From assembly GCA_963693305.1 (NCBI GenBank), contig OY855905.1, positions 34,054,750 to 34,118,749 of the forward strand: a stretch of DNA of 64,000 nt, written 5' to 3'. Shown piece by piece: positions 54,966 to 64,000 of this stretch. How positions within the stretch are numbered: position 1 is the stretch's first letter; every line of letters starts with the position of its first letter. The DNA is from Meandrina meandrites (taxonomy: Eukaryota; Cnidaria; Anthozoa; Scleractinia; Meandrinidae). A program made the translations under genes and the position numbers. The notes beneath the pieces are model-generated. The model searched no databases. It saw only the letters and a list, made by a program, of their open reading frames with translations, and had not been told where the DNA came from.

Positions 54966-55865
54966 CAGTTTATAGTACCGTTATAATCAGCAGCGGATCG
55001 TCATTTAATAATGCAAGTTGCCATCCATTGTCTCCATTGTTATCGACACCAACCGTAAGATCTTTATTTTGCCCAGCAGGTTCGGGGACTGGGTATAAAA
55101 GAGCCTAAGAGCAAAAAACTTGTCTGAAAAGTACAACTGCAATTGATGCGACGCTCACAAACTAGCTGCAACAAACCCCGCGAGCTGTTGGAATTAACAT
55201 CATGAGAAGGGCTTGTAAATGACAAAGCCAAAAGCGAGTAATTCAGTTACAAGCTTTTAGAATGTTTTACAACCAACATCACGAGTAATTTATCATTCGA
55301 ACCGATTATTTACAAATATACTTTCTGTTGCTTTTCTAAAACACCTTTCATGTGTTTAAGTTATCGTGCAATTACAGTCTTCAGCTATTGACTAATCAAA
55401 GCACTCTCAGCCTTCTTAGCAATGCACTTTTATTGTGTTCTCGTCATACACAGCAGGTTTTTGTCTTTACGTTGTATTCTTCTCCAATTTTGTAGCTTGA
55501 CGGCTATTTTCATCTTCTGGATGGTCTTTTAACCCCCCACTCCCACCTCTTATCCCTTAAAATTAAGGTGAGCACTCGCTGAGTACATGCGCAAGGTATC
55601 TTACTACTTCGTTGTAGATTGAGTTGTTATGCAGGGCTCATTTGTTCAAAGGCTTCATGGATAACACTAGCCAATGACCTGACTATGCCATCCACTGGAT
55701 AGTGATTTATCCAGTGGGTTACGTTTCCCATATTTTAAACAACGAGGGTCTGTTTTCCCAGAGCCAGCTACAATCCGTTCTAAAACTGAATATTCAGTCT
55801 CAGCCCGTTCATTTTTATCGCTGATAGCTTTACGCCCTATCAAAGGGAAAAAAGGACTCTATTTT
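54966..55865. other. Intergenic stretch without recognised feature
   Basis: No gene or clear repeat seen. Confidence 0.45.
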
Positions 55866-55882
55866 TTTATTCATTTTTTATT
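55866..55882 (-). terminator. Polyadenylation signals of the ICK-like gene
   Basis: Two minus-strand AATAAA hexamers (55882-55877 and 55871-55866) lie within 25 nt of the stop codon. Confidence 0.55.
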
Positions 55883-55888
55883 CATTTT

Positions 55889-56443
55889 TCAGTTATTCAT
55901 AGTGAGTTTAATTTTCTTCCTGTATGCAGCACTTTCTTGTCTTTGTTTGCAGTTTACGCTTCTAAATAAACTGTTCTTTTTCTTTGCCTTGACATTCAAT
56001 CCCATGAGATCACCACATACTCTGATTAAAATCTTTGTTTTCTTTTTCTTTTTCAACTTTTTCTTTGGTTTAAGTGGCGGGAAGAGAGGAGGGGGCCATA
56101 GTACAGGCCATGGGTAAGACTGAGGCCACGTGACAGGAACAGGAGCTGATGACGTCAGTGGTATACACTTGCCTATTCCAAAGTGGTCGCTACACATCAT
56201 TTTATCGCAGCATTCCCAATTTTGATGGCACATGCCGTTTTCTTGCACGCACCAGCGAAGAAACTAGGAGAAAATTGAAGACAGCAATCAACAGAATTTA
56301 AATTTTCGATATGCCGTATTTCCTTTATAAAGGCAACACTTTCATCAAATAACAAATACTATTCTTACCTGTGACTGGCTGAATACCCCAGCAATAGCCG
56401 CCAGAAAACAGACAGAGAGAAACAGAAACGCTTTCGCCACCAT
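55889..56443 (-). CDS. Secreted six-cysteine (ICK-like) peptide precursor
   Basis: Coding exon A is 56443-56369 (25 codons): MVAKAFLFLSVCFLAAIAG, a clear signal peptide, ending CAG|GTAAG. Exon B is 56263-55889 (124 codons plus stop) after CTCCTAG, phase 0. Cysteines 30, 37, 43, 44, 49 and 58 give C-x6-C-x5-CC-x4-C-x8-C, the inhibitor-cystine-knot spacing. A Trp/Pro-rich segment and a Lys run follow, so the precursor is 149 residues. Knottin folds occur in neuropeptides, antimicrobials and toxins; the sequence does not decide among these. A Dickkopf-like fold is another option. The Lys-rich tail could be a misread 3' region, since the splice end is not proven. Confidence 0.78.
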
Positions 56444-57078
56444 TCTAAACACAAAATAAAACATAATTTTGAATTTTACATCCGTCCAATGGTATCTATG
56501 TTTAGCAGTCTTTTTCTGTAGATTATTTCTCGACTATTATCCTAGATCCAAGGAAAGTGGCAAGGAATGGATTCAGATTAAACAATGTATTCGATATTAA
56601 TAATGATGCTGTAAACCCGTATACGCTTTTGGTTAGCAAGCCGACTACATTTGTCATTTAGTTTTTATCATCCGAAAGATGATCGATTGGCCTATTATCA
56701 AATGAAAAGCTTCGAAAGTCCGGAGGAAATCAACTACAGGTCGGTAATGTGGTGATGTACATTGTTTTGTTCACCTATAGTGCTATTTTAGACCATTTAA
56801 TTTTATAGACTGCTTGGGTTTAACTTTGAAAGTCTTAAATAAGCGGCAGGCGAACGCAATTCATACAAGAAAAAAATACATAAAAAAGTATATAAAAAAT
56901 TTCAGAGAAACTGATGGTAAGCAAATGTGCTTTCTATTGACATATGTTGGTATATAACTCGATAACGTTTACTACACTAAATAACGCAAACTTTAACAAT
57001 AACAATATTCCTAGTCAAGCATCAGTTAAGACCTTTCGCTGACTGCTATACTGTAGAAAATCATGTAGTTACCATACC
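56444..57078 (-). other. 5' UTR intron of the ICK-like gene
   Basis: On the minus strand TTATTTTGTGTTTAG ends one base before the ATG (acceptor 56446-56445). A donor GAG|GTATGG lies at 57077. A short non-coding first exon upstream of 57078 is inferred. Confidence 0.45.
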
Positions 57079-57336
57079 TCAATAAATTGAGTGGCTTGAG
57101 GGAGTGATAGCTTTTCAAGAGCTCGACGAAGCTACGATTAAAATTCCTGGTAACATGTGTTCAACTCTGACCTTTACTTGCCGATTTTTCACTTCTTGTC
57201 TTGTACCAGTAATAAAATCATCTGGTACCTAAGAATTAAACATTAGTACTTGAAGTTTTTTTAGGGTAAAAGTTAAGAAACTTCAAACTAATTGTGCTTT
57301 CAGGCAATGAGTGTCATTTCTACGCTTCTGGGATTT

Positions 57337-57343
57337 TTTTATA
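57337..57343 (-). promoter_or_regulatory. Candidate TATA box of the ICK-like gene
   Basis: TATAAAA on the minus strand (57343 to 57337). It would place a start near 57310 and a 5' exon of about 230 nt ending at 57078. Confidence 0.35.
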
Positions 57344-58690
57344 TAAAACTGGTGATCATCCATTGTAGTTTATACCTTATTTGATTTTGCGAGAAACCAA
57401 AAGCTTTAGATCAACTGATTAACCGCAAGAGTATATATCTTAAAGCCTGACACACGAAGAGACCCCTGCATGGATAAAATCACGTGTTTCCGCACAGAAA
57501 GATGTAGCGGGAACATGTTCTAACGACACGTCTCTTGCGTCTCTTAACATGTCAAGAGAGAACAACGTGTCACTGGAGCGCGTTCCCGCTACTGACATTT
57601 TCTTGTGTATGAACATGAATTATGATTTTATCCCTGCTTCATGTTGCTGCGACATTTCCCTTTTGTGTCAGCACCTTAAAACGCCGCTAAAAGGCGTAGA
57701 AGTTTAATTCAACTTTACATAGAATAAGTGGTTTTTGCTCGTTTAAACGGTTTCATCTTTTATTCAAGGTGGTTTGGAGTTTCTATTTCTTTTATCGCTG
57801 CCAAAAAAACTAAGAAAAAAACTGAAACGTATTTTGACCTTTCGGTTCATGTTGCGTCAAGGGGAAATTACGATTTATCAGTATAACAGGCGCTCTTTCC
57901 CTGTCGATTGTGAAACACGCTTGATCGTAGGTAAAATGGACGAGTTACTATACGGTTGGACTAATAAAAAAAACCACAGACTCGGAGAAACGTTCTCTGG
58001 TTTAAAATTTTCAAAAACAATAAGCTTTTGGCTACCAGTCTCCAGCTTTTGAGTCGAATGATGTCAAACGGCGCGAGTGTATGTTTAGTCTAAAGTAAAA
58101 AAAAAAATGAAAAATTACAGAATAGAATTGACATGAACAAAAGAATGTTTATAGCGTCGAGATTTTGCATGATCAAAGTTGAATCAGTTTTGATTTCAAC
58201 TGAAGACCTATGACATCAAATGTATATAAATTAAACGTCCAATTTAGGTTTGAAACACTACAACGAACGCAATTTTTTACTCTGATGAAGGTAGACAGCG
58301 GCCACTGAAAATTTAGTGTTAAAAACCTAGATCGGATGAATCATTCTAGTGAATTCATTCCTAGGTTTTTCCGAAGTCTGTAAAAAGGAATGATTCATTT
58401 CCGATCGAGAGCTCCTTTCTCATTTCATTTCTTCCATTCTTTCATTTACTTCTCTCTTTTGTTATAGCACTGAAACGTTTATAAAGCACCGCGTGTTAAA
58501 TTGTGCTTGTTACTTTCAAATTAGTTAGTCTCGCTGAAGCGTAAATAAAAGGTTTACCAAATTAATCATAGTGTGCGCTTCAGTTCGTTCTCCATTTAAG
58601 GAAAATACTTCCCGTCTTTCGTTCAGCTCATGACAATTAAAATTCATTGCCACACTGCTCAGAGGTTAGTTGAGCAGGAAACTGTATGCC
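57344..58690. other. Intergenic stretch between divergent genes
   Basis: The ICK-like gene (minus) and the beta-helix gene (plus) are divergently arranged around this stretch. At 58480 TTTATAAAGC could be a TATA-type element for the plus-strand gene. A 92-codon ORF at 57774-58052 is unsupported. Confidence 0.4.
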
Positions 58691-59383
58691 ATGGAAGAAC
58701 AAACATTTCCCGTCTTTTACCGGTGTCTTACTTCCCTACTGATTTGTCTTGTTGGTATCCATGCAGGTATGATACTTTTCCTTGATTTGATAGAAATTAT
58801 TAAAATCCCGCTATATCTCAAATCTATCCTTACCTAGAGCTGAATCAGTATTTTCGTGGTCTATCTTGAATATCGGTTGTCTTGAACCTTCTGGGCGTTT
58901 CGGAGTTCCTCCGACAATTCGTGAGCTAGCTTGGCTTAAATTAACTCAGCTCGATCTGATGGCAATCTAGTGGATAAGCGCATAGCTCGGACTCGCAGGT
59001 TTGGAAATCGCGAAGTGTGGCAAGCGCTGTTTTGGCAAAGCGCCGCGATATCTACTCTTGGGCTCTTTGCCGACACTGTGTGAATGTCCCATCATTTTGT
59101 CGCATGCCGGGCAACCAGTTGTTTAAGAATTTATTTGGTTATGGTGGTGCGTTACGTTTAGTGGCAAAGCAAGCTACCAATCTTTATTAGTATCACCCAA
59201 CTAGTGGACTAATGCAAATCCTACATTTTGATTGGCTACGCTACTAGAGGACTATTAGTAATAGTCATCGAGTAGAGAAATTCGTGACGCTTACTTTCGT
59301 TTTATTCCCAAATAAATCTTTTTTCAACTTGCATTTGCTAACTTTATTATTGCTTTTTCTGTCCGATTAGTTGGGTGATACTA

Positions 59384-59417
<34 letters not shown>

Positions 59418-62400
59418 GTCAATAGCCCATTCGGCTTCCCCTCATGGGCTATTGACCCGTAGCCCTTGCGGGCTACGGGTCTAATTGTTAATTATACAGA
59501 CATTCCACAATACATTACTTGGCATAAAGAACTGCATACAGTATAAAGTATGCGGCCCAGTTCTCGGCCGTTTCCAGTTCTCGGCCACTTTATGTTCAGT
59601 CAACGCGTTTTATTTTGCGCTAGAAATGATTTTTTAAAAAAATCGTTTTTCTCAAGATAGTGATTCCTGTACTTTCGTTATCTTTCGTTATCTTGTGTTG
59701 AAGCAAAGCTAGGTAAATTTGTTGTTCCGAAAACTTGTTTGTTTACGGCTCCTTAAAATTCATGGTTTCACTTTAAAATTCGTATTTTATCCGTAACGCT
59801 TACCAAAAGAGTCAACTTTTGGCATGTGGAGTGAAGAATGATCCAGCTTTCTTTTAAAGTAACGTTTTGTTACACGCTTGTATTTTTCGGCCAAAATTCA
59901 CTCTGTAATATTTCCTTGCGACTTTTGCGAAGTTGCCTATTCCCGGCCGCACTGCTCGCAAGTCACCAAGAAACCAAAATTTTCAATACAGTTTCATCTG
60001 CTGTGGCCAGAATAAAAGAGAGACTGAAGTATTTTGACAATAAAGATGAATTAAAACTCGGGGCTCTTGCAATTCCCGAGTGTAACAGCTCCCGGTCAGG
60101 GCCCGCGCAGCAAGATTTTGAGTGGGGGGGCTCAAGCATGAGCCACATTTTTTTTGGGGGGGGGGGGGGAGGGAGCAGAGGCATGCTACCCTGGGAAAAT
60201 TAGGGTTTTAGTTACTCTCAGATATCGGAAGGTGGATTTAATATTAACAAACAGTGTGTTAAAGCGCACTATTTTTACAACTTGAAACAGCAACGGTCCG
60301 CAAAGAACAATGGTGCTAACGTACCAGGATCTACAAGAGATTATTGCAATTTATTTGCGCTGGCCTTCGAGCTGGCATTATTAAGATTTGCTACACCACG
60401 CTGATGAGTCCCAGAAAGGACGGAATGGCTGTCCGCGATTGTTAACCTACTTTATCGTTCTGGTAGTGTTGGTGTCTTGCAAAGTTACTTTTTCACATAG
60501 TACTTATCGGCCTTGCTATATTATTGTAATGTTTTTACAGTATAAGCCCACTAAACATTTAGAACCAGACCTATAGATTTACTATCAAATCCTGCTTGAA
60601 GCAATTTAATTTACTCCAAATCAGTACTACTACCATTAGCGTTTACAAACCAGGAATCTGACGATTGCTATACTTCAGCTTAACGTTGTAAACGGTGCCA
60701 AAATTTCTCTTTCTGTTATTTCCACAATCTGCAAATTCGTTAGAGATGTCAAAAACCATTCTTCACGACTGTTTATCATTGTCAAGTTACTAAATCTTCC
60801 TTGCGTCATTGTTGGGCAAAATGATCATTCTTCGGGCAGTGGAAACTGAATGATCATTCACCAGATGCACTCGATACATGATTAACCAAAATGGAACTCA
60901 AAAACAAAATTTATCACCAGCTTCTGGAAAGGCGTTCAAATTAAATACTTTTAGTAATTGTTCGTTCAATAACAATAATAATAATAATAATAATAATATT
61001 TTTTCCTTTCTTTCTTTCTTTACTTACTTATTTACTTAAGTTCGTATTATTTTTTCTTTTTACTGTAAAAAAGTGGGGGGGCTAAAGCCCCCCCAGCCCC
61101 TCCCTCTGCGCGGGCCCTGCCGGTACAGTTTCAGCAAGATTCGAGTAGATCGTTCTACAGGTCATAAGGTTTAGTCAGATATCTCAAGTTTACAGACTTC
61201 GACATGATCGCTCTTTAAACTAAGTATTTGATCAGATTCTGGTATATCACTTGATATATCGCTATATTGCGCGCTAGTTTTACACTTTTCAAAATTACGA
61301 AAAAGAAATGCCTAAACTTTTGGAATACAATGGTACTCTTTCGGTATACATCGGAATCTGAAGGTGCGACAGCAATAATCCCGCTGCAAAAGAAGAATTG
61401 TAGAAGAAGAAAGAAAAATGGTCGAGAGATGTGTACAACGGTCCGTAAGGTTCACTCGCAGTTGTCTTTGAGTTTTGCATCTCTTACTAAAAACAATTGC
61501 AACGTAAATTGCAATTGAGATCGTCCTTTAGATGCTAGGGCGTATGCAGCTCAAATAGGAAGTTGTTGATTCTTTGAAACTTGTTCTCTTTCTGCCACAG
61601 GTAGTCCAATCGCTATGCTTAATCGAACAAGCAGTGTTTACGTCTCCCATGCCACCGGGACAGACAAGACCAACTGTGGCAGCCATGACTCGCCTTGTAA
61701 GACTCTGGTGTATTCATTAGGTCACCTTCTAAATGGGGGATCACTTTTCTTGGATGGAACAGACACCCAGAAGCACCCCTACACGTGTGGTCCAACTAAC
61801 AAGACCAGTGTGGACATAAGCTTAACCATTTCCAGCTGGTACGCACAAGCGCATATCTCGTGCGAGATTTCGTTTCACTACATCCCACCGGGCCAAACAG
61901 GCCCTACATTATTTCCAGGGCCTCTTTTCACCTCTTTTCACCAGATTGTAACAGGACTAAGAGTTACTCTGAAGAACCTGTTTCTTATTCGAGCTGTTGT
62001 TAGCTGTTATGGAGTTTGCTTTGTAGACGTTTCTGACAGCATTTTTAGCAACTGTAACACCGCCTTGCGCTTAAACGGAAGTCATCTTCGTAATCTGAAT
62101 GTCACAAACACCACTTTCTACAACAATGGGGCGGCAATTGATGTCAGTAATGCAGTGCCAGGGTTAATATCTATTGCCAATTCAACTTTCTACCACAATG
62201 GTCCACAGCCTGTTATAAATATTTGCAATATTCTAAACGACAATAACATGCACATTCAAATTTATGACTGTGTTTTTCAAGACAACAATATTTTTCCATA
62301 TTTGATAGCCATCGTCTCCGTTGAGTGGCAATCGGATGGAATCGTAACTTTCTACAGAAATACTGTTCATTCCAACGTCGGGGGTGGTGTTTATGTAGAT

Positions 62401-64000
62401 GGTTGTTTTAACTTGACGTTCGAAAACCTCTCAATGAATAACACCGCGTCAAATGCATTGATGGTCAATAACACACTCAAATGTTACAGGGCTATTACAA
62501 TGAAAAATTGCCTAATTAATGGGACCATGATAAAAGGAAGGAATCCGACTGCAGTGTCAGTTACTGCAAACCAGATCACAATGTCATTGGACAACGTGAC
62601 CGTGCAATCAAACAAGGGTATTGCATTTTCTTTTTCTGCCAAAATCGGAATTCTGTGCGTCAACAATTCAGTCTTTGCACACAACTCAGTGAAAGACATC
62701 GATGGTTTGTTTTTATTCCAAAAAGATGGTGAACAGACACACTCACCAGAGATTGCAAATGAAGAAGAAAACACCTCGGGAGCTGGCGATTCGATAGTAG
62801 TAGAGTTTTATAATACACTCTTTATCAAAAACAGAGGACTTAGGTCGATAATAAGACTAAGCAAAACTTCGACCAGATTGTCTAACGTTACTTTCGAAGA
62901 TAACATTGTCGAGGGGCGAGGTGGCGATATTTATATTGGCAAAAACAACATTGTATCTCTCCACAACAGTCGATTTACACGATCTTTGAGTCATTATTAT
63001 GAGTCTGCCTTTGTTTATTCTGTTGTAGAATCAAACTCTTCTCTTAGTATCAACGATTCTAGTTTTGAATCAAATAGTAGTGAGTTTGTTAGCGCAACGA
63101 TATTCGATTTGAGGTATGGGATAAACATCAGTACAGACAACGCATCCAGCATAACGTGCCCGTTGGATCGAGTTCTGCACAACACGATTAACATAACACA
63201 AGGCTGTGTAAACCTCATTAAGGACAATTACAAAGCCAGTTGCGACAAATGTCAAGTTGGATTCTATAATCTTGACAGAGTTTACTTCATCACCGATGCA
63301 GTGGTTAATATAGAACGATGTCTTGCCTGTCCTTATGGAGGCAACTGCTCCCACGGCATCGTGGCAAGACCAAACTTCTGGGGTTATCTTGTGTCAAAAC
63401 GTCGCCCAACCAAGGTAGCGTTTAATACTTGTCCTCTTGAATATTGCGGTCCAACTCCCAAGCTAATCTCAAGCTATAACAGTTGCTATGGTAACAGAAG
63501 TGGTTTCCTTTGTGGCCAGTGTCGTGAAGGCTACACCGAAGCAATGTTTTCTACTGAATGCCGAGAAAGGGAGACCTGCAACGATTACTACTTCTGGTTC
63601 TTCAGTGTAGCATACATTATCTGCCTTTCATTCCTTCTCATGACACGACCTCGCTTGTTTGAAATCCTGTGGAAAAAAATTGTTTGGTTTCGACACAGAA
63701 ACGGTGGATGTCCCCCCAGGAACACAGCCGCTCGGGATTGGCAAGGCTGTAACAGCAAGCACTTTGATCATGCAGTGGTGAAGACGATCTTTTACTTTTA
63801 CCAGATTGTCGAATTGTTACTTATCACTACCTCGTCAGAGGATCTAATGAAGAGAGTCAAATTCATTCGTCCGATGGTCTCTGTGTTCAATTTCGAAATT
63901 CGGTCATGGAACGAGAAATTTGGTTGTCCATTTCCTGGGCTTACAGTTGTTACCAAAAAGTTATTTTCCAGTTTGACAGTGTTTGGAACTATCGCTTGCA
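58691..64000 (+). CDS. Large beta-helix-type membrane protein, 3' partial
   Basis: Exon 58691-58766 starts with ATG and encodes a signal peptide (LTSLLICLVGIHA) ending in phase 1 at CAG|GTATGA. Exon 61601-64000+ continues in frame for 800 codons to the window edge. The ectodomain begins SVYVSHATGTDKTNCG and SPCKTLVYSL, as in right-handed beta-helix (pectin-lyase-like) proteins. Repeated short strands follow (NVTNTTFYNNGAAIDV, ANSTFYHNG, DCVFQDNN, NSSFESNSS-like), with many Asn-x-Ser/Thr sites. Then come Cys-rich motifs (CDKCQVGFYN, CLACPYGGNCSHG, GFLCGQCREGYTE), a TM helix (YYFWFFSVAYIICLSFLLM) and a second (VVKTIFYFYQIVELLLIT). This layout is common in cnidarian genomes and often called 'outer membrane protein pmp-like' for the beta-helix. 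The function is unknown; a receptor is plausible. Confidence 0.88.
59188..59489. mobile_element. MITE plus foldback cluster
   Basis: TIRs TAGTATCACCCAACTA at 59188 and its complement ending at 59383 delimit a short element. Directly next to it, 59385-59489 is a palindrome (AACAATTAGACCC...GGGTCTAATTGTT with inner CCACGGGTCAATAGCCCAT) like the AACAATT foldback family. Confidence 0.75.
60097..61119. mobile_element. hAT-like element with CCGGT duplications
   Basis: Ends CAGGGCCCGCGCAG (60097) and CTGCGCGGGCCCTG (to 61119) are perfect inverted repeats, flanked on both sides by CCGGT (60092-60096, 61120-61124). Subterminal G-runs on the left and (GGGGGGGCTAAAGCCCCCCC) on the right add structure. 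The interior is AT-rich with (AAT)n and (TTTC)n at 60969-61038 and has no transposase. The 5-bp duplication and CAGGG ends suggest the hAT5 group (inference). It lies in the first intron of the beta-helix gene. Confidence 0.75.

Noticed and set aside
57450..57680. Possible MITE with CCTGACACA-type ends
   Set aside because: The inverted similarity is short and interrupted; not enough to define ends.
1..64000. CRISPR arrays, bacterial operons or prophage
   Set aside because: No regularly spaced repeats or ribosome binding sites. Split genes and repeats show nuclear animal DNA.

Overview
This window is animal nuclear DNA. The genes are split by many introns with canonical GT/AG ends, the DNA is AT-rich with polyadenylation signals and no operons, and the introns are full of short inverted-repeat transposons, a LINE tail, a tRNA-derived SINE and DDE-type DNA transposons. 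The protein domains (C-type lectin, LamG, PA14, WSC, PLAT, EGF, and a beta-helix plus multi-TM receptor-like protein) and the style of the repeats fit a cnidarian, probably an anthozoan such as a stony coral or anemone. That assignment is inference; no sequence was searched.

Positions 1-51307 (+) are one very large gene whose 5' end lies outside the window. I reconstruct 43 exons that join in one open frame (8565 nt, 2854 residues plus stop). The N-terminal 1200 or so residues are low complexity. They include a duplicated exon, 12 copies of a 13-residue LPPLNH repeat in one 1.1-kb exon, and a second 1.1-kb Asn/Pro/Gln-rich exon. After these come two C-type lectin domains, two related LamG-like domains, two PA14 domains, a third LamG, an acidic Ser-Gly linker, an EGF domain, a WSC domain and a terminal PLAT domain. 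No membrane segment is visible, so this is probably a secreted extracellular-matrix, mucus or skeletal-matrix protein. Its modules overlap those of polycystin-1 proteins.

Inside its 11.1-kb intron (17392-28497) sits a 9082-bp DNA transposon (18807-27888). It has an exact 9-bp target duplication, long terminal inverted repeats that start with a hairpin and carry (GGGGTC/GGGGCC)n tracts, and a spliced gene for a zinc-finger DDE-type transposase. Other introns hold at least a dozen foldback, TTAA, TA and hAT-like miniature elements, a tyrosine-recombinase (Crypton/DUF3504-like) fragment, and an antisense intronless 253-codon ORF (41982-42743).

Positions 55866 to about 57343 (-) hold a small three-exon gene for a secreted six-cysteine (inhibitor-cystine-knot-like) peptide with a Trp/Pro-rich then Lys-rich tail. 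From 58691 (+) to the right edge is the start of a large membrane protein: signal peptide, N-glycosylated beta-helix-like ectodomain, Cys-rich region, then transmembrane segments. It runs off the window. The first intron of that gene carries a foldback/MITE cluster and a 1-kb element with CCGGT duplications.
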